Source: Actinomycetota bacterium (GTDB taxonomy: Bacteria > Actinomycetota > Humimicrobiia > Humimicrobiales > Humimicrobiaceae). From it: 5,030 nucleotides of DNA. The notes beneath the pieces are model-generated. The model made no database searches. It saw only the letters and a list, made by a program, of their open reading frames with translations, and had not been told where the DNA came from. The DNA is taken from positions 43,458 through 48,487 of the forward strand of contig PMCC01000026.1 of the NCBI GenBank assembly GCA_003155275.1, written 5' to 3'. How positions within the stretch are numbered: position 1 is the first letter of the stretch; each line of letters begins with the position of its first letter. Made by a program: the position numbers and the translations under genes. This document shows positions 1-5,030 of the stretch, piece after piece.

Positions 1-1034
1 AGCGCATTCCTGAACCCTTCAGAAAAAGCTACAAACTTACTTTTACCCTTAATCATTTCTTCTTTGATCCTTGCATATATCAGCACATTTGCGTCAACTG
101 CAATACCGATGGTAAGAATAACACCGGCAATTCCCGGAAGTGTAACAGCAGTTTTAAGCGTAGCAAGTATCCCCCAGAAAATTAATATGTATACTACCAA
201 TCCAATTATAGAGACTAATCCGAGACCCCTATAAAGCGCTAACATAAACAGCGCCACAAGTATCAGTCCTATTATACCGGCAAGTATACTTGCCCGGAGT
301 GAATCCTGGCCAAGTGTAGGGCCTATTGTCTGGCTTTCCTGTATTTCAAGATTTACAGGCAGAGCCCCTGTCTGAAGAACAAGTGCTATATTCTTAGCTT
401 CATCAAGCGTTCCTATGTTTTCAATTACTGCATCGCCAGATATTGCCGACTGGATCCTGGGAGCGGATTTTACTTCTCCGTCAAGAACAATCGCCAATTG
501 TTTTCCCACATTTTCTGTAGTTATTTTTTCAAACTCTTTCGTACCTTCGGCATTAAACGACATGCTGACTATGATTTTCCCGGCGGAATCATAACCTGCC
601 AAACTTTTTACAAGCTTGTCTCCTGTCATAAGGGTGGGACCCAGTACAGGATTATTATTTTCGTCCATCTTTTCAAGTATTTTAAACTCCAGCTGAGCAG
701 TTTTTCCGATTATTTCGATTGCCTTTTGCGGGTCTGAAACACCCGGAAGCTGAACAATAATATCCCTGTTTAAGTCTCTGGTTACAAGAGGTTCTGATAT
801 TCCAAGCTTATCTATCCTGTTTAGGATGATAAGCTCAGCTTTGCTTATTGCTTCATCAGTAATCCCCACAGTACCTTTTTCAACAGGTTTAAGTATTATC
901 TGTGTGCCTCCCTTTAAATCAAGCCCGAGCTTGATGGAGTTCTGGACACCATCTTTGAAAATATAGAATAAACTCACACTGACAATCAACACAAAAACGA
1001 TTATAACAATAATATTACCAAGCTTGTTTTTCAT
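1..1034 (-). CDS. secD: Protein translocase subunit SecD (3' end cut off by window)
   Basis: SecD is a membrane subunit of the SecDF-YajC complex, which uses the proton-motive force to help pull preproteins out of the SecYEG channel on the outer side of the membrane. I translated 344 complete codons; the stop lies beyond position 1. The N-terminal membrane segment is at about residues 7-27, followed by the GLDLKGGTQ motif (37-45) typical of SecD. The extracytoplasmic P1-type domain contains IGKTAQLEF (109-117) and AIVLDGEVKSAP (181-192). GALPVNLEI and TIGPTLGQDS (to about 245) lead into membrane segments at roughly 246-268, 270-292 and 298-319. The conserved GIAVDANVLIY stretch (310-320) holds D314, equivalent to the TM4 aspartate implicated in proton use. 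The usual Glu just after it is Ala (A321). The start is certain, because the codon before the ATG is an in-frame TAA. The last membrane segments are missing, and a separate secF is expected next. Confidence 0.97.
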   Translation of the reverse strand, partial: MKNKLGNIIVIIVFVLIVSVSLFYIFKDGVQNSIKLGLDLKGGTQIILKPVEKGTVGITDEAISKAELIILNRIDKLGISEPLVTRDLNRDIIVQLPGVSDPQKAIEIIGKTAQLEFKILEKMDENNNPVLGPTLMTGDKLVKSLAGYDSAGKIIVSMSFNAEGTKEFEKITTENVGKQLAIVLDGEVKSAPRIQSAISGDAVIENIGTLDEAKNIALVLQTGALPVNLEIQESQTIGPTLGQDSLRASILAGIIGLILVALFMLALYRGLGLVSIIGLVVYILIFWGILATLKTAVTLPGIAGVILTIGIAVDANVLIYARIKEEMIKGKSKFVAFSEGFRNA

Positions 1035-1046
1035 TTAAAAATCTGT

Positions 1047-1050
1047 TCCT
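1047..1050 (-). promoter_or_regulatory. Ribosome binding site of secD
   Basis: AGGA within ACAGGAACA lies 12 nt before the secD ATG, slightly longer than the usual spacing. The same nine bases precede queA. It supports the ATG at 1034, which is also the only start possible because an in-frame TAA abuts it. Confidence 0.6.
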
Positions 1051-1082
1051 GTTAAAAGTTTATTAATACAAGATTTATTTAA

Positions 1083-1535
1083 TTAAAGTTTATTCTGTGT
1101 GTCGGTTGCACCCTGAGTTGTGACAACTCTTGCAATAGCGCTTTTTGAAATTTTTACATCCACTCCGCCGGCTATTGTAATAATTATATTATCATCTCTA
1201 ACATCCTTGATTCTGCCGTAAAAACCGCCGATTGTAACTATTTCGTCCCCTCTTTTAAGGCTGCTCATGAGGTCAGTGGTTTTCTTTGATCTCATTCTTT
1301 GAGGCCTTATAAGAAGAAAATAAAAAGCAACACCAAGGACTACAAGCCATAACCAAGTGCCGTAATTTGCAAGGATTGCACGCCATCCAGTAGGAGCTGC
1401 AGTTGTGGGTGTTGTCACTCCGCCTACGGCAGTTGTAGCGGCTGTAGGGAACAAACCTGTGCATCCTGCCAGGCCCACAAGAAGCCCTACTGCGATGACA
1501 CTAATGAGGATAATAGAAACTACTTTTTTGGACAT
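1083..1535 (-). CDS. yajC: Preprotein translocase subunit YajC with an N-terminal lipoprotein-type signal
   Basis: YajC is a small accessory membrane protein that copurifies with SecDF. This 150-residue protein has the family core: a membrane segment at about 60-76 ending in FLLIRPQR (73-80), the basic stretch RMRSKK, then a cytoplasmic part with LKRGDEIVTIGGFYGRI (93-109). Its position directly before secD agrees. The N-terminus is unusual. Residues 1-24 look like a lipoprotein signal peptide: a basic MSKK, a hydrophobic core, then lipobox LAGC with C25. An Ala/Thr/Pro-rich linker (about 26-50) follows. YajC is commonly about 85-115 residues and begins just before its membrane segment. If processed, the mature protein would be lipid-anchored outside and also span the membrane once, with its C-terminus inside. 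Alternative in-frame starts exist: TTG at codon 28, with AGGA nearby, and GTG at codon 40, which would give a conventional 111-residue YajC. I prefer the ATG because the signal peptide is so regular, although its Shine-Dalgarno sequence is weak. Confidence 0.93.
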   Translation of the reverse strand: MSKKVVSIILISVIAVGLLVGLAGCTGLFPTAATTAVGGVTTPTTAAPTGWRAILANYGTWLWLVVLGVAFYFLLIRPQRMRSKKTTDLMSSLKRGDEIVTIGGFYGRIKDVRDDNIIITIAGGVDVKISKSAIARVVTTQGATDTQNKL

Positions 1536-1643
1536 TAAATACTCACTTTCAAATACATTGTCTTGATAAATTATGATTAATTAAAATCAAACATTACTAT
1601 TATTAACATTTTAAAAAAATATGCAATGTTTTTTTATTTTCGT
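1536..1643. other. AT-rich tgt-yajC gap
   Basis: These 108 bp hold no gene. Read on the minus strand, TTGCAT (1621-1626) is followed 18 nt later by TAATAG, a marginal promoter-like pair that could supply extra transcription to yajC-secD. An inverted pair, AACATT at 1605-1610 and AATGTT at 1625-1630, followed by T-rich DNA on the plus strand, is too AT-rich to call a terminator with confidence. Transcription from tgt into yajC is therefore probably continuous. Confidence 0.4.
1541..1550 (-). promoter_or_regulatory. Weak ribosome binding site of yajC
   Basis: GAAAGTGAGT lies 5 nt before the yajC ATG and is the only purine-rich stretch there. It matches the anti-Shine-Dalgarno only partly (the GTGA part), so it supports the ATG start only weakly. 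Confidence 0.3.
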
Positions 1644-2792
1644 TTATGATTTATTTATAAGATATTTGCTCTTAAATGACTGCCTAAACTGTTCGAAGCG
1701 GTCTTCACTGATAGCTTTTCCGGAAGCATTTACAAGGTCAAAAATAAATTGAAGGTTATGTATTGTAAGTAAAATTGCCGACAATATCTCCTTTGATTTG
1801 TAAATATGCTTTAAATAAGCCTTGCTGAAATTCCTGCAGGTATAGCAGCCGCAATTTAAATCAAGAGGTGTGAAATCATCTGAAAACTTTTTGTTTTTTA
1901 TATTGATCTTTCCAAAACTTGTAAAAGCGCTTCCCATCCTTGATATCCTTGTCGGCATTACGCAGTCAAACATATCCACACCATAATATATTGCATCTAT
2001 TATTCCGAGGGGATCGCCAAGCCCCATAAAGTAAAAAGGTTTTGACCTGTCTATAAATTCAGAAGTATAACCAAGCATTTCCATTGTAACTGTCCTGTTT
2101 TCACCAACGCTTAATCCGCCTACGGCAATTCCGTCAAAATCCATTGAAGAAATAGCCTCTGCGCAAAATTTCCGCACCTGTTTTATAAAACCTCCCTGGA
2201 CGATCCCAAAGACGCGCATCTTATTTAAACCGGGCTTACATTGCTTTGCATTATTTAAGCGGTCTCTTTCCCTTATGGAAATCCCGGCCCAGTCCAGTGT
2301 CCTTTCTGCTGCTTTTTTTGTATAAGCCAGGTCATCTGTATAAGGTATGCATTCATCAAGCACCATGCTGATATCTGACCCTAAGTCGGCCTGCATTCTT
2401 ATTACATTTTCAGGTGTGAAAAAATGCTGTGAACCGTCAATTATCGATTTGAACTCAACTCCCTCGTCAGTTATCTTCCTTATTTTATCAAGGCTGAAAA
2501 CTTGGAAACCTCCGCTGTCCGTCAGTATATTTTTATTCCAGCTCATAAAATCATGAAGCCCGCCGGCCTTTTTAATGATGTCTATACCAGGCGCAAGGTA
2601 AAGATGATAAAGATTGCCAAGAATTATTTCACAGCCCATATCGTGGAGCTGCTGCTGTGTGATGGCTTTTACTGTAGCCTTGGTGCCAACCGGCATAAAT
2701 ACTGGAGTTTTAATTATGCCTCTTGATGTTGTTATCTGCCCAGCTCTTGCAGACGAAGTTTTATCTTTGTGCAGTATATTAAAAAAATCCAA
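1644..2792 (-). CDS. tgt: Queuine/preQ1 tRNA-ribosyltransferase (tRNA-guanine transglycosylase)
   Basis: Tgt exchanges the guanine at wobble position 34 of GUN-anticodon tRNAs (Asp, Asn, His, Tyr) for preQ1, the base-exchange step of queuosine synthesis in the cytoplasm. The 382 residues match the full bacterial family length. Catalytic features are in place: TDSGGFQVFSL (91-101) with D92, DEC at 146-148, GGLSVGE (225-231), and GVDMFDCVMPTR (271-282) with the nucleophile D276. The zinc site is C314, C316, C319 and H345. C148 and V229 align with residues linked to bacterial preQ1 specificity rather than the eukaryotic queuine type. The start is TTG (2790-2792). The in-frame reading upstream runs only to a TAG at 2811-2813 and contains no ATG, GTG or other TTG, while AAGGA sits 10 nt before this TTG. 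The product acts immediately before that of the upstream gene, queA. No key residue appears to be missing. Confidence 0.98.
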   Translation of the reverse strand: MDFFNILHKDKTSSARAGQITTSRGIIKTPVFMPVGTKATVKAITQQQLHDMGCEIILGNLYHLYLAPGIDIIKKAGGLHDFMSWNKNILTDSGGFQVFSLDKIRKITDEGVEFKSIIDGSQHFFTPENVIRMQADLGSDISMVLDECIPYTDDLAYTKKAAERTLDWAGISIRERDRLNNAKQCKPGLNKMRVFGIVQGGFIKQVRKFCAEAISSMDFDGIAVGGLSVGENRTVTMEMLGYTSEFIDRSKPFYFMGLGDPLGIIDAIYYGVDMFDCVMPTRISRMGSAFTSFGKINIKNKKFSDDFTPLDLNCGCYTCRNFSKAYLKHIYKSKEILSAILLTIHNLQFIFDLVNASGKAISEDRFEQFRQSFKSKYLINKS

Positions 2793-2942
2793 AACCCAAA
2801 TATCCTTAATCTAATAATATTTTACAAATGCAACATTCACTTATACGGATACATTTTAACTCATCACTTTTATTCCCATAATTCCATAAAAAATGCAACT
2901 TTTTGATTAAATATACAGCCGCTTAAAAAAACATTTGACCTC
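2793..2942. other. queA-tgt gap of 150 bp
   Basis: This is the longest gap in the block and it is very AT-rich. Minus-strand reading frames in it are only a few codons long, so I see no hidden gene. Two copies of AAATGCAAC (plus-strand spelling; 2826-2834 and 2891-2899) lie 65 bp apart. A TATAAG lies at about 2841-2846 on the minus strand without a good -35 partner. No GC-rich hairpin plus T-run suggests a terminator, and I do not recognise a preQ1 riboswitch. The tgt ribosome binding site lies at its low-coordinate end. Confidence 0.4.
2803..2807 (-). promoter_or_regulatory. Ribosome binding site that fixes the TTG start of tgt
   Basis: AAGGA (within ATTAAGGAT) precedes the TTG codon by 10 nt. 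It is the clearest Shine-Dalgarno match in the window and decides for TTG at 2792, since no ATG or GTG lies between it and the preceding in-frame stop. Confidence 0.65.
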
Positions 2943-3956
2943 TTAATAAATGAACATGCAGTCTCCAAAACTGAAAAACCTGTAGAAGTTTTTTTTGGCT
3001 TCTTCATAGGCATTGATTATGTTTTCCCGTCCCGCAAAAGCGCTGACCATGACAAGCAATGTTGAGTGCGGCAGGTGAAAATTTGTTATAATCCCGTCAA
3101 CCGCCCTAAACTCATAGCCGGGATAAATATAAAGCGATGTTTTTCCCTCATCTTGCCTTATTGAACCGAATTTTGACATAACTGTTTCAAGCACTCTTAC
3201 CGATGTGGTCCCGACGGCTATGACCCTCCCGCCAAGCTGCCTGGCTTCCCTTATCTTCTGCGCTTCAGACGCGGCAAGGCAGTAAGATTCACTGTGGATT
3301 ACATGTTCCTCCACATTTTCTTCTATAATAGGCCGGAACGTATCAAGTCCAATGTCAAGAGTAAGCTTTGCAAAACTTATGCCTATAGCGCTTATTTTCT
3401 CCATCAGTTCACTGGTAAAATGAAATCCTGCGGTAGGCGCTGCGGCAGAGCCATAAGTTTTTGCATAAATTGTCTGGTACCGTTCTGCATCGATAAATTC
3501 ATTTTTTATGTATGGCGGGAGAGGAACCAGGCCATATTTTGCAGTTATTTTCCCTATATCATCACTGAAAATAACTTCAGCTTTTCCATAATCAAGCTTT
3601 TTTACCACTTTGTAAAAAAATTCCCCGATGTTTATAACGTCATTTTCTTTAATCCTTTTTGAAGGCTTTAAAAGTACAAGATATCTATTGTCTTTAAGCT
3701 TTTCTAAAATGAAACACTCTGTTTTACCTGCGGTTTTCTCCCTGTTGCCGGCCAGTCTGCACTTATCCACTCTGCTTTCATTAAGTACAAGTATATCCCC
3801 TTTTTTTAAGTAACTGGCAACATTATAAAAAATATCATGGCTTATGCGGCCCGTTTTTTTATCAAGGAGTAAAAGTTTTGAATGGTCCCTCTTCTGCAGC
3901 GGTTCCTGTGCTATGAAACTATCCGGAAGCTCATAGTAAAAATTTTCAAGCCTCAT
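2943..3956 (-). CDS. queA: S-adenosylmethionine:tRNA ribosyltransferase-isomerase QueA
   Basis: QueA transfers and isomerises the ribosyl group of S-adenosylmethionine onto preQ1 already placed in tRNA, giving epoxyqueuosine. It is a cytoplasmic enzyme that follows Tgt in the pathway. The 337 residues are close to the family length of about 340-355. Family blocks run in order: an N-terminal ELPDSFIAQEPLQKRDHSKLL (9-29), LVLNESRV (56-63), GLVPLPPYI (142-150), ERYQTIYAKTYGSAAAPTAGFHFT (158-181), TLDIGLDTFRPI (199-210), VIAVGTTSVRVLE (245-257), TNFHLPHSTLLVMVSAFAG (291-309), and the closing FYRFFSFGDCMFI (324-336). The ATG at 3956 places the first motif where it belongs and has AGGA 11 nt upstream. 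The gene begins 16 bp after ruvB, which suggests cotranscription, and is followed by tgt after 150 bp. No frameshift or missing block was seen. Confidence 0.98.
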   Translation of the reverse strand: MRLENFYYELPDSFIAQEPLQKRDHSKLLLLDKKTGRISHDIFYNVASYLKKGDILVLNESRVDKCRLAGNREKTAGKTECFILEKLKDNRYLVLLKPSKRIKENDVINIGEFFYKVVKKLDYGKAEVIFSDDIGKITAKYGLVPLPPYIKNEFIDAERYQTIYAKTYGSAAAPTAGFHFTSELMEKISAIGISFAKLTLDIGLDTFRPIIEENVEEHVIHSESYCLAASEAQKIREARQLGGRVIAVGTTSVRVLETVMSKFGSIRQDEGKTSLYIYPGYEFRAVDGIITNFHLPHSTLLVMVSAFAGRENIINAYEEAKKNFYRFFSFGDCMFIY

Positions 3957-3967
3957 TTTTTAAATGT

Positions 3968-3971
3968 TCCT
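3968..3971 (-). promoter_or_regulatory. Ribosome binding site of queA, next to the ruvB stop
   Basis: AGGA within ACAGGAACA begins inside the ruvB stop codon context (TGACAGGAAC) and lies 11 nt before the queA ATG. This arrangement favours translational coupling of queA to ruvB. The same nine-base context occurs before secD. Confidence 0.6.
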
Positions 3972-3972
3972 G

Positions 3973-5030
3973 TCAGAAAAGCCTTTTTTCGATGTCTTCA
4001 TTTTCTTTTTTTGCCTTATTTTCAATTCCCAGATGCTTGAAAGCCAAATCTGTGGCCATTCTTCCTTTCGATGTTCTTTTTATAAATCCGAGCTGTATCA
4101 GGTATGGTTCGTAAACATCTTCGACTGTATCGACTTCCTCCCCTATAGAAACTGCAATAGTGCCCACGCCAACAGGTCCCCCGTCAAATTTGTTGACAAT
4201 CGTATTAAGTATCTTTTTGTCAATGATATCAAGCCCGAGCACATCAATATCAAGCTTTGTCAGCGCACTGTCCGCAATTTTAGCCGTTATCACTCCATCA
4301 TCATCATACATCATCGCATAATCCCTTACCCTTTTTAACAGCCTGTTGGCTATTCTTGGCGTGCCCCTTGACCTCCTTGCAATTGCTTCAGCGCCATCTT
4401 CCGATATTTTCATATCAAGAATAGTTGCAGACCTGCTTATGATGTTTTTTATATTTTCCATACCATAAAAATCGAGTCTCAGGTTGACCCCAAACCTGTC
4501 GCGCAGGGGGGCCGCTATGAGTCCTATGCGCGTGGTGGCGCCGATTATTGTAAAGGGCGCTATATCTATCCTTATCGAACGCGCCGATGGTCCTTTGCCT
4601 ATTATAATGTCGAGCTTGAAATCTTCCATAACGGGGTAAAGGACTTCCTCTATGGCCCTGTTCAGCCTGTGCATTTCATCAATAAACAGTACATCAAATT
4701 TTTCAAGATTTGTGAGTATTGCAGCAAGGTCTCCCGCCCTTTCTATTGCGGGGCCGCTTGTTATCTTAAAATTAACGCCAAGCTCATTTGCGATTATTTC
4801 AGCAAGGCAGGTCTTTCCGAGCCCTGGAGGGCCTGAAAGAATGACATGGTCAAGCGGTTCATTTCTTTTTTTCGCAGAGCTTATAAAGATACTCAGGTTA
4901 TCAATGATTTTTTCCTGCCCTATGAAATCAGAGAAATAACCCGGCCTTAGGTTTTTTTCAAGATCGGAATCTTCTTTTTTAAATTTAGGGGTTATATAGC
5001 TTGATTCCTCATATTGTCCGCCGGAATCAA
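3973..5030 (-). CDS. ruvB: Holliday junction branch migration ATPase RuvB (5' end cut off by window)
   Basis: RuvB is the hexameric AAA+ motor that, with RuvA, drives branch migration of Holliday junctions in recombinational repair. I read 351 codons to the TGA stop, counted here from the first complete visible codon (5026-5028); two extra bases belong to a codon outside. The motifs are Walker A GPPGLGKT (66-73), [16 protein letters not shown] (91-106), Walker B LFIDEMH (114-120), sensor 1 GATTR (163-167), arginine finger LRDRFG with R178, and sensor 2 RGTPR (221-225). The winged-helix DNA-binding part at the C-terminus includes [16 protein letters not shown] (283-298) and [17 protein letters not shown] (303-319). 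An ATG at 4674 opens a shorter reading frame but lies inside Walker B and is not the start. Visible residues already exceed the usual 330-350, so the region before LRPGYF (27-32) is somewhat long, and the start is beyond 5030. ruvA is commonly found just upstream. Confidence 0.98.
   Translation of the reverse strand, partial: DSGGQYEESSYITPKFKKEDSDLEKNLRPGYFSDFIGQEKIIDNLSIFISSAKKRNEPLDHVILSGPPGLGKTCLAEIIANELGVNFKITSGPAIERAGDLAAILTNLEKFDVLFIDEMHRLNRAIEEVLYPVMEDFKLDIIIGKGPSARSIRIDIAPFTIIGATTRIGLIAAPLRDRFGVNLRLDFYGMENIKNIISRSATILDMKISEDGAEAIARRSRGTPRIANRLLKRVRDYAMMYDDDGVITAKIADSALTKLDIDVLGLDIIDKKILNTIVNKFDGGPVGVGTIAVSIGEEVDTVEDVYEPYLIQLGFIKRTSKGRMATDLAFKHLGIENKAKKENEDIEKRLF

Noticed and set aside
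498..737. Plus-strand reading frame of 79 codons
   Set aside because: It lies wholly inside secD on the opposite strand, and its product resembles no family and has biased composition.
1273..1464. Minus-strand 63-codon frame within yajC
   Set aside because: It is an alternative frame of yajC, whose own frame encodes clear family motifs.
1563..1590. Nested dyads TTGAT...ATCAA and TGATT-AATTAA-AATCA before yajC, possible operator
   Set aside because: The arms are five bases in very AT-rich DNA, so chance occurrence is likely, and no known regulator site fits.
1605..1637. Possible plus-strand terminator: AACATT/AATGTT arms followed by a T-run
   Set aside because: The arms hold only one G-C pair each and enclose a 14-nt loop, and there is no plus-strand gene to terminate.
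2347..2814. Three overlapping plus-strand frames opposite tgt
   Set aside because: They overlap the conserved catalytic parts of tgt, have no recognisable product and no supporting ribosome binding sites.
2793..2942. preQ1 riboswitch ahead of tgt
   Set aside because: I could not find the small C-rich loop and A-rich tail of the preQ1 class I fold, nor any stable hairpin near the ribosome binding site.
3294..3813. Plus-strand frames opposite queA
   Set aside because: They are reverse-complement shadows of a well-conserved gene, and their Phe/Ser/Cys-rich products are typical of antisense translation.
3964..4939. Plus-strand frames opposite ruvB (3964-4338 and 4652-4939)
   Set aside because: Both are antisense to conserved RuvB motifs and show no features of their own.

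Overview
The window is a single minus-strand gene block, read from high to low coordinates: ruvB (5' end cut off), queA, tgt, yajC, secD (3' end cut off). Five coding regions fill almost all of it, and no gap exceeds 150 bp. I found no RNA gene, mobile element, CRISPR array or convincing plus-strand gene. No previously undescribed system is apparent. The most unusual item is the secretion accessory protein YajC, which carries an apparent lipoprotein signal peptide and an Ala/Thr/Pro-rich linker ahead of its usual membrane segment.

The order ruvB-queA-tgt-yajC-secD is a known bacterial neighbourhood, found in many Bacillota and several other phyla. The DNA is AT-rich, especially in the gaps, and AGG (Arg) and ATA (Ile) codons are frequent. 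SecD has a short extracytoplasmic domain and is a separate protein at its N-terminal end, as in many Gram-positive-type bacteria. The lipobox on YajC implies a lipoprotein processing pathway. I infer a low-GC bacterium, perhaps clostridial, a deep actinobacterial lineage or a candidate phylum. The sequence alone does not settle which.

Layout: 3973-5030 is RuvB, the Holliday-junction branch-migration motor. 2943-3956 is QueA and 1644-2792 is Tgt, two enzymes of queuosine tRNA modification. Tgt inserts preQ1 into the anticodon wobble position, and QueA then adds the epoxycyclopentanediol precursor from S-adenosylmethionine. 1083-1535 is YajC and 1-1034 is SecD, parts of the Sec translocon accessory complex; secF would be expected beyond position 1. 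Spacing is tight between ruvB and queA (16 bp), moderate between yajC and secD (48 bp), and looser at queA-tgt (150 bp) and tgt-yajC (108 bp). The two looser gaps are where internal promoters could sit, but no strong promoter or terminator is visible in either. The genes thus combine DNA repair, tRNA modification and protein export in one probable transcription unit, with functional coupling only within the pairs queA/tgt and yajC/secD.
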